A DNA stretch of 64,000 nt from Geomonas diazotrophica (GTDB lineage Bacteria; Desulfobacterota; Desulfuromonadia; Geobacterales; Geobacteraceae): assembly GCF_018919385.1 (NCBI RefSeq), contig NZ_JAHLMF010000003.1, positions 62,001 through 126,000 of the forward strand. The letters run 5' to 3'. The position numbers were made by a program, and so were the translations under genes. Below, piece after piece: positions 51,910-61,935 of this stretch. Below the pieces are notes generated by a model that did not search any database, was not told where the DNA came from, and worked only from the letters and a program-made list of their open reading frames with translations. Numbering within the stretch: position 1 is the stretch's first letter; every line of letters begins with the position of its first letter.

Positions 51910-54039
51910 ATGACCCCAGGCAACTTTCAGCAACTCGCAAATTTTATCTGGTCCGTTGCGGATTTGCTACGAGGGCCGTACCGGCAGCCTCAGTATGAAC
52001 GAGTAATGCTGCCTTTGACGGTTTTGCGCCGTTTTGACGAGGTGCTTGCTCCGACTAAAGAAACGGTGCTGAAGCGTTACGAAACGCTGAAGGACAAGGA
52101 CCCGCAGCTGGTTGACCGGATACTCAATGAACTGGCAAAGGATGATGATGGCAAACCGCTCGGCTTCCACAACCACAGCCAGCTCGATTTTCGCAAACTC
52201 AAGGGGGATCCGGATTACATTGGTCGTCACCTCATGGACTACATTCGTGGCTTTTCCGAAAATATCCAGAAAATTTTCGATCGTTTCGAGTTCGAAAAGG
52301 AAATCGAAAAGCTAGAAGAAGCCAATCGCCTCTATCAGGTCATCGCCCAATTTGCTGAGATAGACCTGCATCCTCGACGTGTCGACAACATCACCATGGG
52401 GCTATTGTTCGAAGACCTGATCCGGCGCTTCAACGAGGCGGCCAATGAGACGGCTGGTGACCACTTTACTCCGCGCGAGGTCATTCGCTTGATGGTCAAT
52501 CTACTGCTGGAGCCAGACACAAAAGTGCTGACTCAAAAAGGCGTCATAGTCACCATCTGCGACCCAGCCTGTGGCACAGGCGGCATGCTGGCCGAAAGCC
52601 AGAATTGGATCCGTGCTCACAACGAGCACGCCACAGTAAAGGTCTATGGCCAAGACTACAACCCTCGCTCATACGCCGTCGCCGCTTCCGACCTTTTGAT
52701 TAAGGGACACCGCGACAGTCGCATTGAGTACGGCAATACCTTGACCAATGACCAGTTCGACGGAATGCGTTTCGACTACCTGCTGGCCAATCCCCCTTTT
52801 GGCGTGGACTGGAAAGGCGAAAAGAAAGAAATCGATGACTGGCCAGACTTTCGCGGTTACCGCGGGAAGCTGCCCCGAGTCAACGACGGCGCGCTGCTCT
52901 TTCTGCTCCATATGATTTCCAAGTACCAGCCGTGGCAGAAGGACCACCGAGACAAGCCTGGCTCACGGGTCGCCATAGTCTTCAACGGATCGCCACTATT
53001 CACCGGTGGAGCGGGGAGCGGCGAGAGCGAAATCCGTCGCTGGATTATTTGTCACGACTGGCTCGAAGCCATCGTCGCCCTGCCCGAGCAGATGTTCTAC
53101 AACACCGGTATAGGCACCTTCGTCTGGGTGCTGAGCAACCGCAAGGAAAAACACCGCAGGGGCAAGATTCAGCTGATCGACGCCCGCGACCTTTGGACGC
53201 CCATGAAACGCAGCCTTGGCAACAAGCGCCGCTTTCTTGACGAGGCTGCTATCGATGATATTACCCGCGCGCACGGAGCGTTGACTGATTCCAAAAACAG
53301 CAAGGTTTTTGACAACGCCGATTTCGGGTACCGACGTGTAACCATCCTGCGACCGCTGCGGCTGCGCTTCCAGATCACTCAGGAGGCAAAGGATCGCTAC
53401 CTAGACACCTGCCCGGATCTGCTCGACGCTGTGCTGGCAATTGAAGAGGCGCTGGGCAATGAACCGTACTACGACTGGAATAAACTCTGGATGGAGATTC
53501 AGAAGATCGTCAAGGCTCTGCCCGGTGATGTGGACGGTTGGGCACCAGGGGCAAAGGGAACGGCGCAGAAAAAACTATTCCGCGATGTCTTCACTGTAGT
53601 CGACTCCCAGGCCGCACCAGTCATCATCAAACAACACAAAATGGTGCCTTTGGAGATTGAAGCATTGTTTCCTGGCCAGACTCTGCCCGACCTCAAGCAC
53701 GATGAGCTTCACGCCCTGCTTGGCTTGAAGCCCGACGGTAAAAGGAAGCATATAGAGTACGAACCTGACCCGGCACTGAAGGACTATGAGAACATACCCC
53801 TCAAGGAAGACATCGTCAGCTACGTGTTGCGTGAGGTGCGGCCATACGTAGGGGACGCCTGGATCGACCGCGAGACCCTGGACGAGCAGGACGGTGGCAT
53901 CGGCAAGGTGGGCTATGAGGTGAACTTTAACCGTGAATTCTTCCAGTACCAACCACCGCGCTCGTTGAACGATATAGATAGCGACCTAGAGGAGGTGGAA
54001 AGGCGGATTACATCACTGTTGCGGGAGGTTACGGAGTGA
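51910..54039 (+). CDS. hsdM: Type I restriction-modification methyltransferase (M subunit)
   Basis: 709 residues. An N-terminal HsdM helical domain is followed by the SAM-binding motif CDPACGTGGMLAE (about 217-227) and the catalytic motif LLANPPFG (about 291-298), typical of N6-adenine methyltransferases. The C-terminus is longer than in many HsdMs (VRPYVGDAWIDRETLDEQDG). Its last four bases overlap hsdS. Confidence 0.95.
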   Translation: MTPGNFQQLANFIWSVADLLRGPYRQPQYERVMLPLTVLRRFDEVLAPTKETVLKRYETLKDKDPQLVDRILNELAKDDDGKPLGFHNHSQLDFRKLKGDPDYIGRHLMDYIRGFSENIQKIFDRFEFEKEIEKLEEANRLYQVIAQFAEIDLHPRRVDNITMGLLFEDLIRRFNEAANETAGDHFTPREVIRLMVNLLLEPDTKVLTQKGVIVTICDPACGTGGMLAESQNWIRAHNEHATVKVYGQDYNPRSYAVAASDLLIKGHRDSRIEYGNTLTNDQFDGMRFDYLLANPPFGVDWKGEKKEIDDWPDFRGYRGKLPRVNDGALLFLLHMISKYQPWQKDHRDKPGSRVAIVFNGSPLFTGGAGSGESEIRRWIICHDWLEAIVALPEQMFYNTGIGTFVWVLSNRKEKHRRGKIQLIDARDLWTPMKRSLGNKRRFLDEAAIDDITRAHGALTDSKNSKVFDNADFGYRRVTILRPLRLRFQITQEAKDRYLDTCPDLLDAVLAIEEALGNEPYYDWNKLWMEIQKIVKALPGDVDGWAPGAKGTAQKKLFRDVFTVVDSQAAPVIIKQHKMVPLEIEALFPGQTLPDLKHDELHALLGLKPDGKRKHIEYEPDPALKDYENIPLKEDIVSYVLREVRPYVGDAWIDRETLDEQDGGIGKVGYEVNFNREFFQYQPPRSLNDIDSDLEEVERRITSLLREVTE

Positions 54040-55229
54040 CAAGGGATACAGCTCGCCTCAAATTCATCTGCCGCCTTGGCTATGGTGATGCACTACCAAA
54101 AGATGAAGACAATTCAGGGGACATTCCCGTTTTTGGCTCGAACGGGCAGTATTCTACAACAGTTACAAGAAATACCGAAGCTCCGGCAATAGTTGTGGGA
54201 CGAAAAGGATCCTATGGGAAAGTTAACTGGGCTCCTAATGGCTGCTTTGCCTCTGACACGACTTTCTTTATTGATTACCGACAGACAAGTTCAAATTTGC
54301 GATGGCTGTATTGGGCACTGCAAACACTTCGTTTGGACGAAGGTTCGCAAGAAGCTGCTGTACCTGGGTTGAACAGAGAATCGGTCTATGAACAACGAGT
54401 TCTCTGGCCTGATGCAGCAAACCAAGTTCTCATCGCCAACTACCTTGACCGCGAGACCGCGCGCATCGATGCGCTGGTGGCGGAAAAAAATCGGATGTTG
54501 GCCCTGCTCGAAGAAAAGCGGGCCTCCCTCATCATCCGCGCCGTAACCCGCGGCCTCAACCCCGACGCCCCCTTCAAATCCTCCGGACTTAACTGGCTAG
54601 GGGATATCCCGGCGCATTGGGGTATTCCACCTGTTTATGCACGTTTTGAAGTTCAGCTAGGAAAGATGCTTGATGAGAAGAAAATCAAGGGAACTCATCT
54701 CGCATCATATCTGAGAAATGCCGATGTCCAATGGGGTGTGATTAATGTTTTGAATCTTCCGGTAATGGATTTCGATGACGAAAGTCGTATTAGGTACTCT
54801 CTCAAACCTGGAGATATTTTAGTTTGTGAGGGTGGTGAAATCGGGCGTTCTGCAATTTGGAACGGCGAAATTGGTGAATGTTACTATCAAAAAGCATTGC
54901 ACCGACTGCGCTCTTTGAATGGTAACGACGATGCATCATTTTTTATCTTTGTAATGCGGGCACTAGTGAGCCTATGCGTTTTTTCATCCCAAGCTTTGGC
55001 GGCCACGATACAACACCTTCCTGCGGAAAAACTAAGGAATATTCGGTATCCGTCGCCACCTCTTTCCGAGCAAAAAGCCATAGTTTCTTTCTTAAATAAA
55101 GAAATTGCATATATCGATGGGGTCAGCGAAGAGATAGATATGTCTATTCAACTGCTCAAAGAACGCCGCGCCGCGCTAATTACCGCCGTCGTCACTGGCC
55201 AGATTCCTATCGAGGAGATGACCGAATGA
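54036..55229 (+). CDS. hsdS: Type I restriction specificity subunit
   Basis: 397 residues. Two target-recognition domains (about 1-140 and 190-350) are separated by a conserved helical spacer (YLDRETARIDALVAEKNRML) that recurs near the C-terminus (FLNKEIAYIDGVSEEIDMSI). The first domain is short and lacks the usual beginning, so it may be partly eroded. The target sequence cannot be read. It overlaps hsdM at its start and the AAA gene at its end by four bases each. Confidence 0.92.
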   Translation: MTRDTARLKFICRLGYGDALPKDEDNSGDIPVFGSNGQYSTTVTRNTEAPAIVVGRKGSYGKVNWAPNGCFASDTTFFIDYRQTSSNLRWLYWALQTLRLDEGSQEAAVPGLNRESVYEQRVLWPDAANQVLIANYLDRETARIDALVAEKNRMLALLEEKRASLIIRAVTRGLNPDAPFKSSGLNWLGDIPAHWGIPPVYARFEVQLGKMLDEKKIKGTHLASYLRNADVQWGVINVLNLPVMDFDDESRIRYSLKPGDILVCEGGEIGRSAIWNGEIGECYYQKALHRLRSLNGNDDASFFIFVMRALVSLCVFSSQALAATIQHLPAEKLRNIRYPSPPLSEQKAIVSFLNKEIAYIDGVSEEIDMSIQLLKERRAALITAVVTGQIPIEEMTE

Positions 55230-56602
55230 AACTGGAGAGCGTAACCCTCGCGAATTTTAGAGGCTTTGATCAAATTGATCTCAGGTGCGAACCTGATGTG
55301 ACCGTTATCGCCGGTGTGAATGGTGTTGGAAAGTCGGCGCTTTTGGGTGCGGTCGTTAAGGCCATGTCCTTTGCCCTACCAAGGATGACACCGTCAAAGG
55401 AAAGCACCATTGGTCTTGCCGACACGGATATCAAGACCGGCAAGGAGAGCCTGGCTGTGTCTGTCGTATTGCATTGTCCCAAAGCCAATGTTCATGTGGA
55501 CATCGCAAGAGTGGCAGGTATAAGCACGTCGGATGCAGAGTTGCTGACGAAGCGGCGGGATGAATTGAGATTTGCGACTCGGGAAACAAAGAAAGGGTCG
55601 AAGGAAGAACGTGACATCGAGAATGAAATCCGCCTGATTGAATGTCAACTGGCACCTGTGGAGGACGTTCCCACGGTGAGAATCCTGTCAACCGATTCAG
55701 ATGATAGCCCTGAGGATGTTGTCGCCTCGTTGAAGGCGGAAGGCGCGCAGCCGTTCGCTGTCTTTTATTCGACCTCCCGCTTTCTGACCCGCCTGCCGCT
55801 TACTCTGCCCAAAACCAAGGCAATCGAGATCGCCATGGCGTACAGCAAGGCGTTGGAACAGCTGGAAGTTTCCTTGAATGACTTTGCAAACTGGTACCGT
55901 GCATTGTCGGAAGGCAGTCATCCCAAACGCCTAGCCCAGATGTCTCAGCAGCTTGAAGCGGCAATCAGCACGTTTTTGCAAGATGTAAGTGGTCTTAGGC
56001 TGCACTCGGAGCGCCCAGCCCGATTCAGCGTACAGAAAAACGGCATGACGTTTTTCCTGGACCAGCTCTCCGATGGCGAGCGCGGCCTACTGGCACTTGT
56101 CTTCGATTTGACCCGCCGTCTAGCCATCGCTAACCCTGAGAGCGACAATCCCATCGCCGAAGGCGTGGCGCTGGTGCTGATCGACGAAATCGAATTACAC
56201 CTGCACCCGAAGTGGCAACGCTATGCTATCAGAAGGCTTCGGGAAGTTTTCAAGAACTGCCAATTTGTCATTACAACACACTCCCCCCAAGTGATAGGCC
56301 AAGTCAAAGCGGAAAAACTGCGGTTATTAAGCCACGACGAGTCTGGAAAAGTTGTTTTGACTCCGGTTACTCAGGCGTTTGGCATGGACAGCAGTTGGGT
56401 CTTGCAGAACATCATGGGTGTCCCTGCCCGAGATTATGAGACAGAACAAAAAATTTCCCAGATTTATGACGCGATTGACGAAGGAAAATACGGAGATGCA
56501 CGCACTCTAGCCGAGGCGATCCGTTCGGAAATTGGGGATTTTCCTGATTTGCAAGAGGCCTTTGCGCTGCTTGATCGATTTGAAATATTGGGGCAAGGAT
56601 GA
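55226..56602 (+). CDS. AAA-family ATPase, Septu PtuA-like
   Basis: 458 residues. An SMC/ABC-like ATPase: Walker A is VIAGVNGVGKSALLG (about 27-41); late in the protein are FLDQLSDGERGLLALVFD (signature) and ALVLIDEIELHLHPKWQ (Walker B and D-loop, about 313-329), then TTHSPQVIG. This split-ATPase pattern is that of PtuA and other RecF-like defence ATPases. The next gene encodes an HNH nuclease, giving the ATPase-plus-nuclease pair of the Septu system. It overlaps hsdS and the HNH gene by four bases each. Confidence 0.88.
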   Translation: MKLESVTLANFRGFDQIDLRCEPDVTVIAGVNGVGKSALLGAVVKAMSFALPRMTPSKESTIGLADTDIKTGKESLAVSVVLHCPKANVHVDIARVAGISTSDAELLTKRRDELRFATRETKKGSKEERDIENEIRLIECQLAPVEDVPTVRILSTDSDDSPEDVVASLKAEGAQPFAVFYSTSRFLTRLPLTLPKTKAIEIAMAYSKALEQLEVSLNDFANWYRALSEGSHPKRLAQMSQQLEAAISTFLQDVSGLRLHSERPARFSVQKNGMTFFLDQLSDGERGLLALVFDLTRRLAIANPESDNPIAEGVALVLIDEIELHLHPKWQRYAIRRLREVFKNCQFVITTHSPQVIGQVKAEKLRLLSHDESGKVVLTPVTQAFGMDSSWVLQNIMGVPARDYETEQKISQIYDAIDEGKYGDARTLAEAIRSEIGDFPDLQEAFALLDRFEILGQG

Positions 56603-57267
56603 GAAGAATCGTAAAGACGCACGCGCCGCAACAACTAACAAAGTGGCGTAATGACAATAAAGACCTCAACCATGCTTACGAAGATATGCTAGGAACCGAG
56701 GCCCATCAGGCGCTCAAGGACAAACTGCTTGAGGAGCAAGGCGGGATTTGCGCATATACGGGCAGGGCTATTGACGCTGCATCATCGCATGTTGAACATT
56801 TGAAGCCGCAAAACCAGTGTGTTGGATCCGAAGACGTGGAATACCGCAACGTCGTCGCCTGCTTTCCGGCAGACGGTGGGGACACCGCGTTCGGGTATGG
56901 CGCACCAGTTAAGGCGGGATGGTGGAATGAAGCTCTTTTTGTATCTCCTCTTTCAGAAGAGTGTGAACGCCGGTTTCGATTTACCTGGAGTGGTCATGTA
57001 TATCCAAACCCTGGTGATCACCAAGGTGCCACTGAAACGATCAAAATCCTTGGACTCGATAAAGAGGGATTACGGCAGCTCAGAAAGTCACGAATCGACG
57101 GTTTTTTTGGTTTTGGTGCCCGGACTCGTGCAAAGCCACTGTCAATTGCCGATGCCAGAACAGCCTTGGCACGTGTTGATGAGTTTAATGGGAATGGCCG
57201 GTTGCAAGAGTTCTGCTTTGTGCTGAAGCAGTTGTTGCCAAAGTTCATCGAACAAGGAGGGGAGTAA
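56599..57267 (+). CDS. HNH endonuclease-like protein, Septu PtuB-like
   Basis: 222 residues. GGICAYTGRAIDAASSHVEH LKP (Cys51, His64, His67) followed by EYRNVVACF (Asn84) is the HNH signature of PtuB/TIGR02646-type proteins. It would be the cutting partner of the upstream ATPase. Its stop codon overlaps the start of hsdR by one base. Pairing with a PtuA-like ATPase defines Septu-type defence; insertion within a type I operon suggests joint expression. Confidence 0.85.
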   Translation: MRRIVKTHAPQQLTKWRNDNKDLNHAYEDMLGTEAHQALKDKLLEEQGGICAYTGRAIDAASSHVEHLKPQNQCVGSEDVEYRNVVACFPADGGDTAFGYGAPVKAGWWNEALFVSPLSEECERRFRFTWSGHVYPNPGDHQGATETIKILGLDKEGLRQLRKSRIDGFFGFGARTRAKPLSIADARTALARVDEFNGNGRLQEFCFVLKQLLPKFIEQGGE

Positions 57268-60200
57268 TGAAACAAACCAGCGAAGCCGCTTTCGAAACCG
57301 CCATTGAGGCGGCGTTGCTGGCCGACGGCTATGCCAAACTCCCCTCTAGTGGCTTTGACCGTAAACGGGCGTTATTTCCCGCCGAGGCACTCGCCTTCAT
57401 CCAAAATACGCAGACAAAAAGCTGGGAGAAGCTGGAAGCCCTGCACGGGGACGAAACCGGTGAACGGGTTTTGCAGTCGATGTGCAAGTGGATGGATACC
57501 CACGGTGTGCTAGCCACCCTGCGCCACGGCTTCAAGTGTTTCGGTAAGACCTTGCGCATCGCCTTTTTCCGCCCAGCCCATGGACTCAATCCCGAGCTGG
57601 AGGCGCGCTACCGGGCCAACCGGCTGGGCCTGACGCGGCAGCTGCATTTCAGCCCGATGAACGAAAAATCACTGGATGTGGTGCTCTCAGTCAACGGCAT
57701 CCCCCTGGCGACGCTGGAGCTGAAAAATCCCCTCTCCGGCCAGACGGCCGCCAGCGCCATCCATCAATACCGCCACGATCGCGACCCGCGCGAGCTGGTA
57801 TTCCAGTTCACCAAGCGCACCTTGGTGCATTTCGCGGTTGATACCGAAGAGGCGCACATGACTACCCGTCTCGCTGGAACTGGCACCCATTTTCTACCGT
57901 TCAATAGGGGCGATCATGGCGGTGCGGGCAACGAGCCGGACCCGGCGGGCCGCAACTACAAAACCGCCTACTTGTGGGAAGAGGTGCTTTGCCGCGACAG
58001 CCTCCTCGACCTGATGGCGCGTTTCCTCCATCTTGATGTGCAGGAAAAAGTTACAGTTGAAGGTAAAAAGGTGCGCAAGGAAGCAATGATCTTTCCGCGC
58101 TACCACCAGTTACAGGCTGTGCGGCGGATGGTCGCAGCCGCGAGCAGCGAAGGTGTTGGGCACAACTACCTGGTTGAACACTCTGCGGGCAGCGGCAAGA
58201 GCAACACCATCGGCTGGCTCGCACACAGGCTTTCCTCGCTGCACAACGTACAGGATGAGCGTATCTTTGACAGCGTAGTGGTGATCACCGACCGGGTAGT
58301 TCTCGACCGGCAGTTGCAGAATACCATCTTCCAGTTTGATCACCGCCAGGGGGTGGTGCAGAAGATCGATGAGGATTCTCGCCAACTCGCCGAGGCGCTG
58401 GAATCGGGTGTTCCGATTATAATAACCACATTGCAGAAGTTTCCCTTTGTCTCAAGTCAATTGCTGAAATTGGCTGAGGAGCGTGGTGACGTGGGAAAAA
58501 GCTATCTGCCAACCCGCAAATACGCGGTGATAATCGACGAGGCGCACAGCTCCCAGTCGGGCGAGACGGCTACTGAACTCAAGGGGGTACTGGGCGGCGC
58601 GGAACTGCACAAAAAAGCCCAGGAGTTGGCTGAGGAAGAAGGCGAAGTCGAGCTGGAACGGCTGTTTCGGGCCATGGCCAAGCGTGGCCGCCAGCCAAAT
58701 ATAAGTTTCTTTGCCTTCACCGCCACACCCAAGCACAAGACCCTTGCGATTTTCGGTCGGGGCGGTGAGCCCTTCCACCGTTACACCATGCGGCAGGCCA
58801 TCGAGGAAGGCTTCATCGAGGATGTGCTGAAAAACTATGTAACCTACAAGACCTATTACAAGTTGATCAAAAAAGCTGAAGACGACCCCAACGTCGAACG
58901 TAAGACGGCGGCACGTGCGCTGGCGCGTTTTATGCGCCTGCACCCGCACAATATCGGTCAGAAAACCGAGGTAATGGTCGAGCATTTCCAGCAGCACACC
59001 CGCCACAAAATAGGTGGTCACGCCAAGGCGATGGTGGTGACCGGTTCACGACTGGAGGCGGTGCGATACAAGCAGGAATTTGATCGTTACATCCAGGAGA
59101 AGGGGTATCCCATCAAGAGCCTAGTGGCGTTTTCCGGTACGGTGGAAGACGACAAGGTGCCGGAGAAGACCTATACCGAAGTGGAGATGAACGACGGGCT
59201 AAAGGAAAAGGAATTGCCGGACACCTTTGCCAATCCGGAATACCGCGTGTTGCTGGTGGCCGAAAAATACCAGACCGGATTTGATCAACCCTTGCTGCAC
59301 ACCATGTATGTGGACAAGCGGTTGGCGGGCATCCAGGTGGTGCAGACTCTGTCGCGACTTAACCGGACCCATCCGCTCAAGGACGATACCTTCGTTCTGG
59401 ACTTCGTGAATAACCCAGACGAGATTCAGGAAGCCTTCCGCCAGTATTATGAAGGTTCGGAGATGGGAGAAGAGGTCGACCCGGATCGGCTCTATGAGGT
59501 CAAGGCTGGACTGGACGCTTCGGGCATCTATCTCGATTCCGAAGTGAACGAGTTTGCCCACATCTTCTTTGCGCCAAAGCGGCGGCAAAGCCCCGCCGAC
59601 CACAAGAACATGAATGCTATCCTAGATAAAGCGGTTGCGCGGTTTGCGCACCTTCAAAACGATGAGGAAGAAGAGGCCGAGTTGTGGCGCGGCAAAATAC
59701 AAGCCTTTCGTAACCTCTACAGTTTTTTGAGTCAGGTGATTCCTTATCAGGATAGCGATCTGGAGAAGCTGTTTACCTATCTACGGCACTTGGCCTTGAA
59801 GCTGCCTAAGCGCAAGAGCGGCCCGGACTACCAGTTCGATGAAGAGGTGGAGCTTGATTACTACCGGTTGCAGAAGATCAGTGAAGGCTCGATCAATCTT
59901 CAAGAAGGCTATGCAAAGCCGCTAGATGGGCCGCACGAGGTCGGTACCGGCGTGGTGCATGAAGAAAATGTACCCCTGTCGCGACTGATCGACCTCATCA
60001 ACGAACGCTTCGGCGGTGAATTGACCGAGGCGGATCAACTCTTCTTTGATCAGATCGCCGAGGCAGCGAGCCAGAACGAGACCCTGCGCATGGCGGCCGA
60101 AGTAAACTCTCTTGACAAGTTCCAGCTCGTTTTCCGCCAGGTGCTGGAATCGCTATTTATCGAGCGCATGGAGCTTAACGAGGAGGTCTTTACCGATTAT

Positions 60201-60287
60201 ATGAGCAAGCCGGAGCTGCAGGGACTGGTTTCGAAATGGTTGGGAAGTCAGGTTTATGAGCGGTTTAGCGGTTTGAAGGGAAGTTGA
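57267..60287 (+). CDS. hsdR: Type I restriction endonuclease (R subunit)
   Basis: 1,006 residues. The N-terminal nuclease domain carries DVVLSVNGIPLATLELKNPL (the PD-(D/E)xK core, LELKN). The helicase part follows: motif I EHSAGSGKSNTIGWLAH (about 304-320), DEAH box VIIDEAHSSQSGE (about 420-432), FFAFTATPKHKTL, and motif VI QVVQTLSRLNRTHP. The length is normal. It is the last gene of the operon, one base overlapping the HNH gene. Confidence 0.95.
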   Translation: MKQTSEAAFETAIEAALLADGYAKLPSSGFDRKRALFPAEALAFIQNTQTKSWEKLEALHGDETGERVLQSMCKWMDTHGVLATLRHGFKCFGKTLRIAFFRPAHGLNPELEARYRANRLGLTRQLHFSPMNEKSLDVVLSVNGIPLATLELKNPLSGQTAASAIHQYRHDRDPRELVFQFTKRTLVHFAVDTEEAHMTTRLAGTGTHFLPFNRGDHGGAGNEPDPAGRNYKTAYLWEEVLCRDSLLDLMARFLHLDVQEKVTVEGKKVRKEAMIFPRYHQLQAVRRMVAAASSEGVGHNYLVEHSAGSGKSNTIGWLAHRLSSLHNVQDERIFDSVVVITDRVVLDRQLQNTIFQFDHRQGVVQKIDEDSRQLAEALESGVPIIITTLQKFPFVSSQLLKLAEERGDVGKSYLPTRKYAVIIDEAHSSQSGETATELKGVLGGAELHKKAQELAEEEGEVELERLFRAMAKRGRQPNISFFAFTATPKHKTLAIFGRGGEPFHRYTMRQAIEEGFIEDVLKNYVTYKTYYKLIKKAEDDPNVERKTAARALARFMRLHPHNIGQKTEVMVEHFQQHTRHKIGGHAKAMVVTGSRLEAVRYKQEFDRYIQEKGYPIKSLVAFSGTVEDDKVPEKTYTEVEMNDGLKEKELPDTFANPEYRVLLVAEKYQTGFDQPLLHTMYVDKRLAGIQVVQTLSRLNRTHPLKDDTFVLDFVNNPDEIQEAFRQYYEGSEMGEEVDPDRLYEVKAGLDASGIYLDSEVNEFAHIFFAPKRRQSPADHKNMNAILDKAVARFAHLQNDEEEEAELWRGKIQAFRNLYSFLSQVIPYQDSDLEKLFTYLRHLALKLPKRKSGPDYQFDEEVELDYYRLQKISEGSINLQEGYAKPLDGPHEVGTGVVHEENVPLSRLIDLINERFGGELTEADQLFFDQIAEAASQNETLRMAAEVNSLDKFQLVFRQVLESLFIERMELNEEVFTDYMSKPELQGLVSKWLGSQVYERFSGLKGS

Positions 60288-60319
60288 ATCGGGTTTTCCA
60301 ACTATGGACCATTGCAAAA

Positions 60320-60337
60320 GCGCCTCAAGCGAGGCGC
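60320..60337 (+). other. Hairpin after hsdR
   Basis: GCGCCTC-AAGC-GAGGCGC lies 33 bases past the stop codon. There is no T-run; it may stabilise or end the restriction operon message. Confidence 0.35.
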
Positions 60338-60388
60338 AAACTGAAGAATAAGGCGTGAATTGTAGGTTCCGGATGCACATAATTATAC

Positions 60389-60422
60389 AAAAAAACCCCC
60401 ACAGCCTTTGTGGCGTGGGGGT
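60389..60422 (-). terminator. Terminator for the minus-strand gene pair
   Basis: ACCCCCA / TGGGGGT with an A-run at 60389-60395, which is a T-run on the minus strand. It lies downstream of 60454. Confidence 0.75.
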
Positions 60423-60453
60423 GCACGTAAGTCGACAAATTACATCAACCGGT

Positions 60454-60621
60454 TCAAGCAACTAATGCGAACAAGTTAGCGACAAATCTTTTATGAGTTT
60501 CAGGATCGTCCAGCCGTCGTTTCGAATCTTCAGTGGGTTTGATAGCTTCCGAAATCACTTCTGGTGGATCGGATTGTCCAAACTCTTTTTTGACGATTAA
60601 GCCAATTTTAACCTTCGTCAT
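60454..60621 (-). CDS. Small hypothetical protein (55 aa)
   Basis: Starts MTKVKIGLIVKKEFGQSDPP, with AAGGAG eight bases upstream of 60621; the frame extends to 60672 but lacks a site there. It is helical and charged, ending AHKRFVANLFALVA-like. It lies 56 bases downstream of the GAF-type gene and may share its transcript. Unknown. Confidence 0.5.
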   Translation of the reverse strand: MTKVKIGLIVKKEFGQSDPPEVISEAIKPTEDSKRRLDDPETHKRFVANLFALVA

Positions 60622-60677
60622 GTCGAGTCTCCTTAAGCGACGCTTTATAGCACACCTTTTTCTGGTTTGCAACCGAA

Positions 60678-61610
60678 TTATGCTGATGGTGCGACTTCTA
60701 ATTTGCCATATGATTCAAATATGTTGAAGAAAAGGTCGCCGATGGTCGCTAAGTAATTTAGGCAGATATCGTGGTCAAACCCGCCTTTCATGTTGTCAAC
60801 ACAGAGAAACCCGATAACTCGGTACTCAGCTCCGTTTTCCTCTTTATATGAGATCCTTATCGGCACAACCAGAGAGGCGTTGTAACTTTTTTTCCAATTC
60901 TTGTTTAAATTAGTGTATTCGTCTTCTTGGTTTAGGCTGTTGGAAAGGTAATAATTTTTAGGATTTACGCCTGTAAGCATATCAAATGCGGAGTTCCCGT
61001 GGATCGGGAAAACAGGTAAACGAGCATCGGCATCTTTTCGAATCCTATAAGAAACAGGATCTCGAATGAACGTTTTAACCTCCGAATCGTTAATTACGAC
61101 CTTTATACAGACTGAACAATCATCCTTGGTCATGATGTCAAATAATTCTTTAATATTAGTCATGCAAAATAGCATGAATTGCTTGAATGAACTCTTAACT
61201 TCTTCAAATTGCTCCTTCGAAAGTTGGCCATTGCTTGAGGTTCTAAGCATTTCCTGACGATATTCATGGCCAATGTTATGAACTATTCTAGCAACTTTGA
61301 TGCGATCATCAAACATGTCATCCATTTTGTTTTTTAGATCGGATATCTCCTTGTCTTTGCTGAATATTGTTGAATCTATATTTTTGTACTGGTCAAAATA
61401 CTTTTGGCTATCCCTTATTGCAAGATAAGCTACAATCACTATTGCAGTATTGACAAGAGCCAAGATTAATACACCGGCAGATGGACCGATTTGACCTTCT
61501 GCATTAACAGAGAACCACACTGTGACTATCGCAATGATATCAGCTACTAAGCTTGTTAACGCCAAGTAGCTTTGATGCTTGCTCAGGAACTCGTTGAATT
61601 TAAAAGGCAT
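60678..61610 (-). CDS. Two-TM protein with GAF-like sensor domain
   Basis: About 310 residues from ATG 61610 (GGGGAAAAT upstream). Two membrane helices (about 18-35, ALTSLVADIIAIVTVWFSV; about 42-62, AGVLILALVNTAIVIVAYLA) are followed by a coiled coil (KDKEISDLKNKMDDMFDDRI) and a C-terminal GAF-like domain (about 165-300, SLVVPIRISYKEENGAEYRV IGFLCVDNMKGG). No output domain is visible, so it may be a membrane sensor acting on a partner. The region is AT-rich, and the gene sits in the defence part of the island. It may be an undescribed defence component; this is inference from location. Confidence 0.7.
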   Translation of the reverse strand: MPFKFNEFLSKHQSYLALTSLVADIIAIVTVWFSVNAEGQIGPSAGVLILALVNTAIVIVAYLAIRDSQKYFDQYKNIDSTIFSKDKEISDLKNKMDDMFDDRIKVARIVHNIGHEYRQEMLRTSSNGQLSKEQFEEVKSSFKQFMLFCMTNIKELFDIMTKDDCSVCIKVVINDSEVKTFIRDPVSYRIRKDADARLPVFPIHGNSAFDMLTGVNPKNYYLSNSLNQEDEYTNLNKNWKKSYNASLVVPIRISYKEENGAEYRVIGFLCVDNMKGGFDHDICLNYLATIGDLFFNIFESYGKLEVAPSA

Positions 61611-61935
61611 ATTTTCCCCGGTAATGGCAGTAAACTGCCAAGTCACCTAGCTCACCGCTCAACAGAACCATGCCATCTCTACCCCTTGGGGTGATGGCAC
61701 ATGTGCGGGTTTAGTCAATGCACGGCAGGATTAGGGTTCTCGCGGCTACGTTTACACTTTTTTATTCATTTAGTCCAATAAAAACTAAATAAAGCACTCC
61801 TGAGGGCCAAAAAACCGCACCTCTAGGAACAAACTTATTTCTTGCCGAAGGTGATCGTTTTTGGCAAAAGCTCACTCCAAAGTTCACTTAAAAGATAAGG
61901 AGGCTGCTGTCTTTAACGCAACGGCCTGTTTTTAT

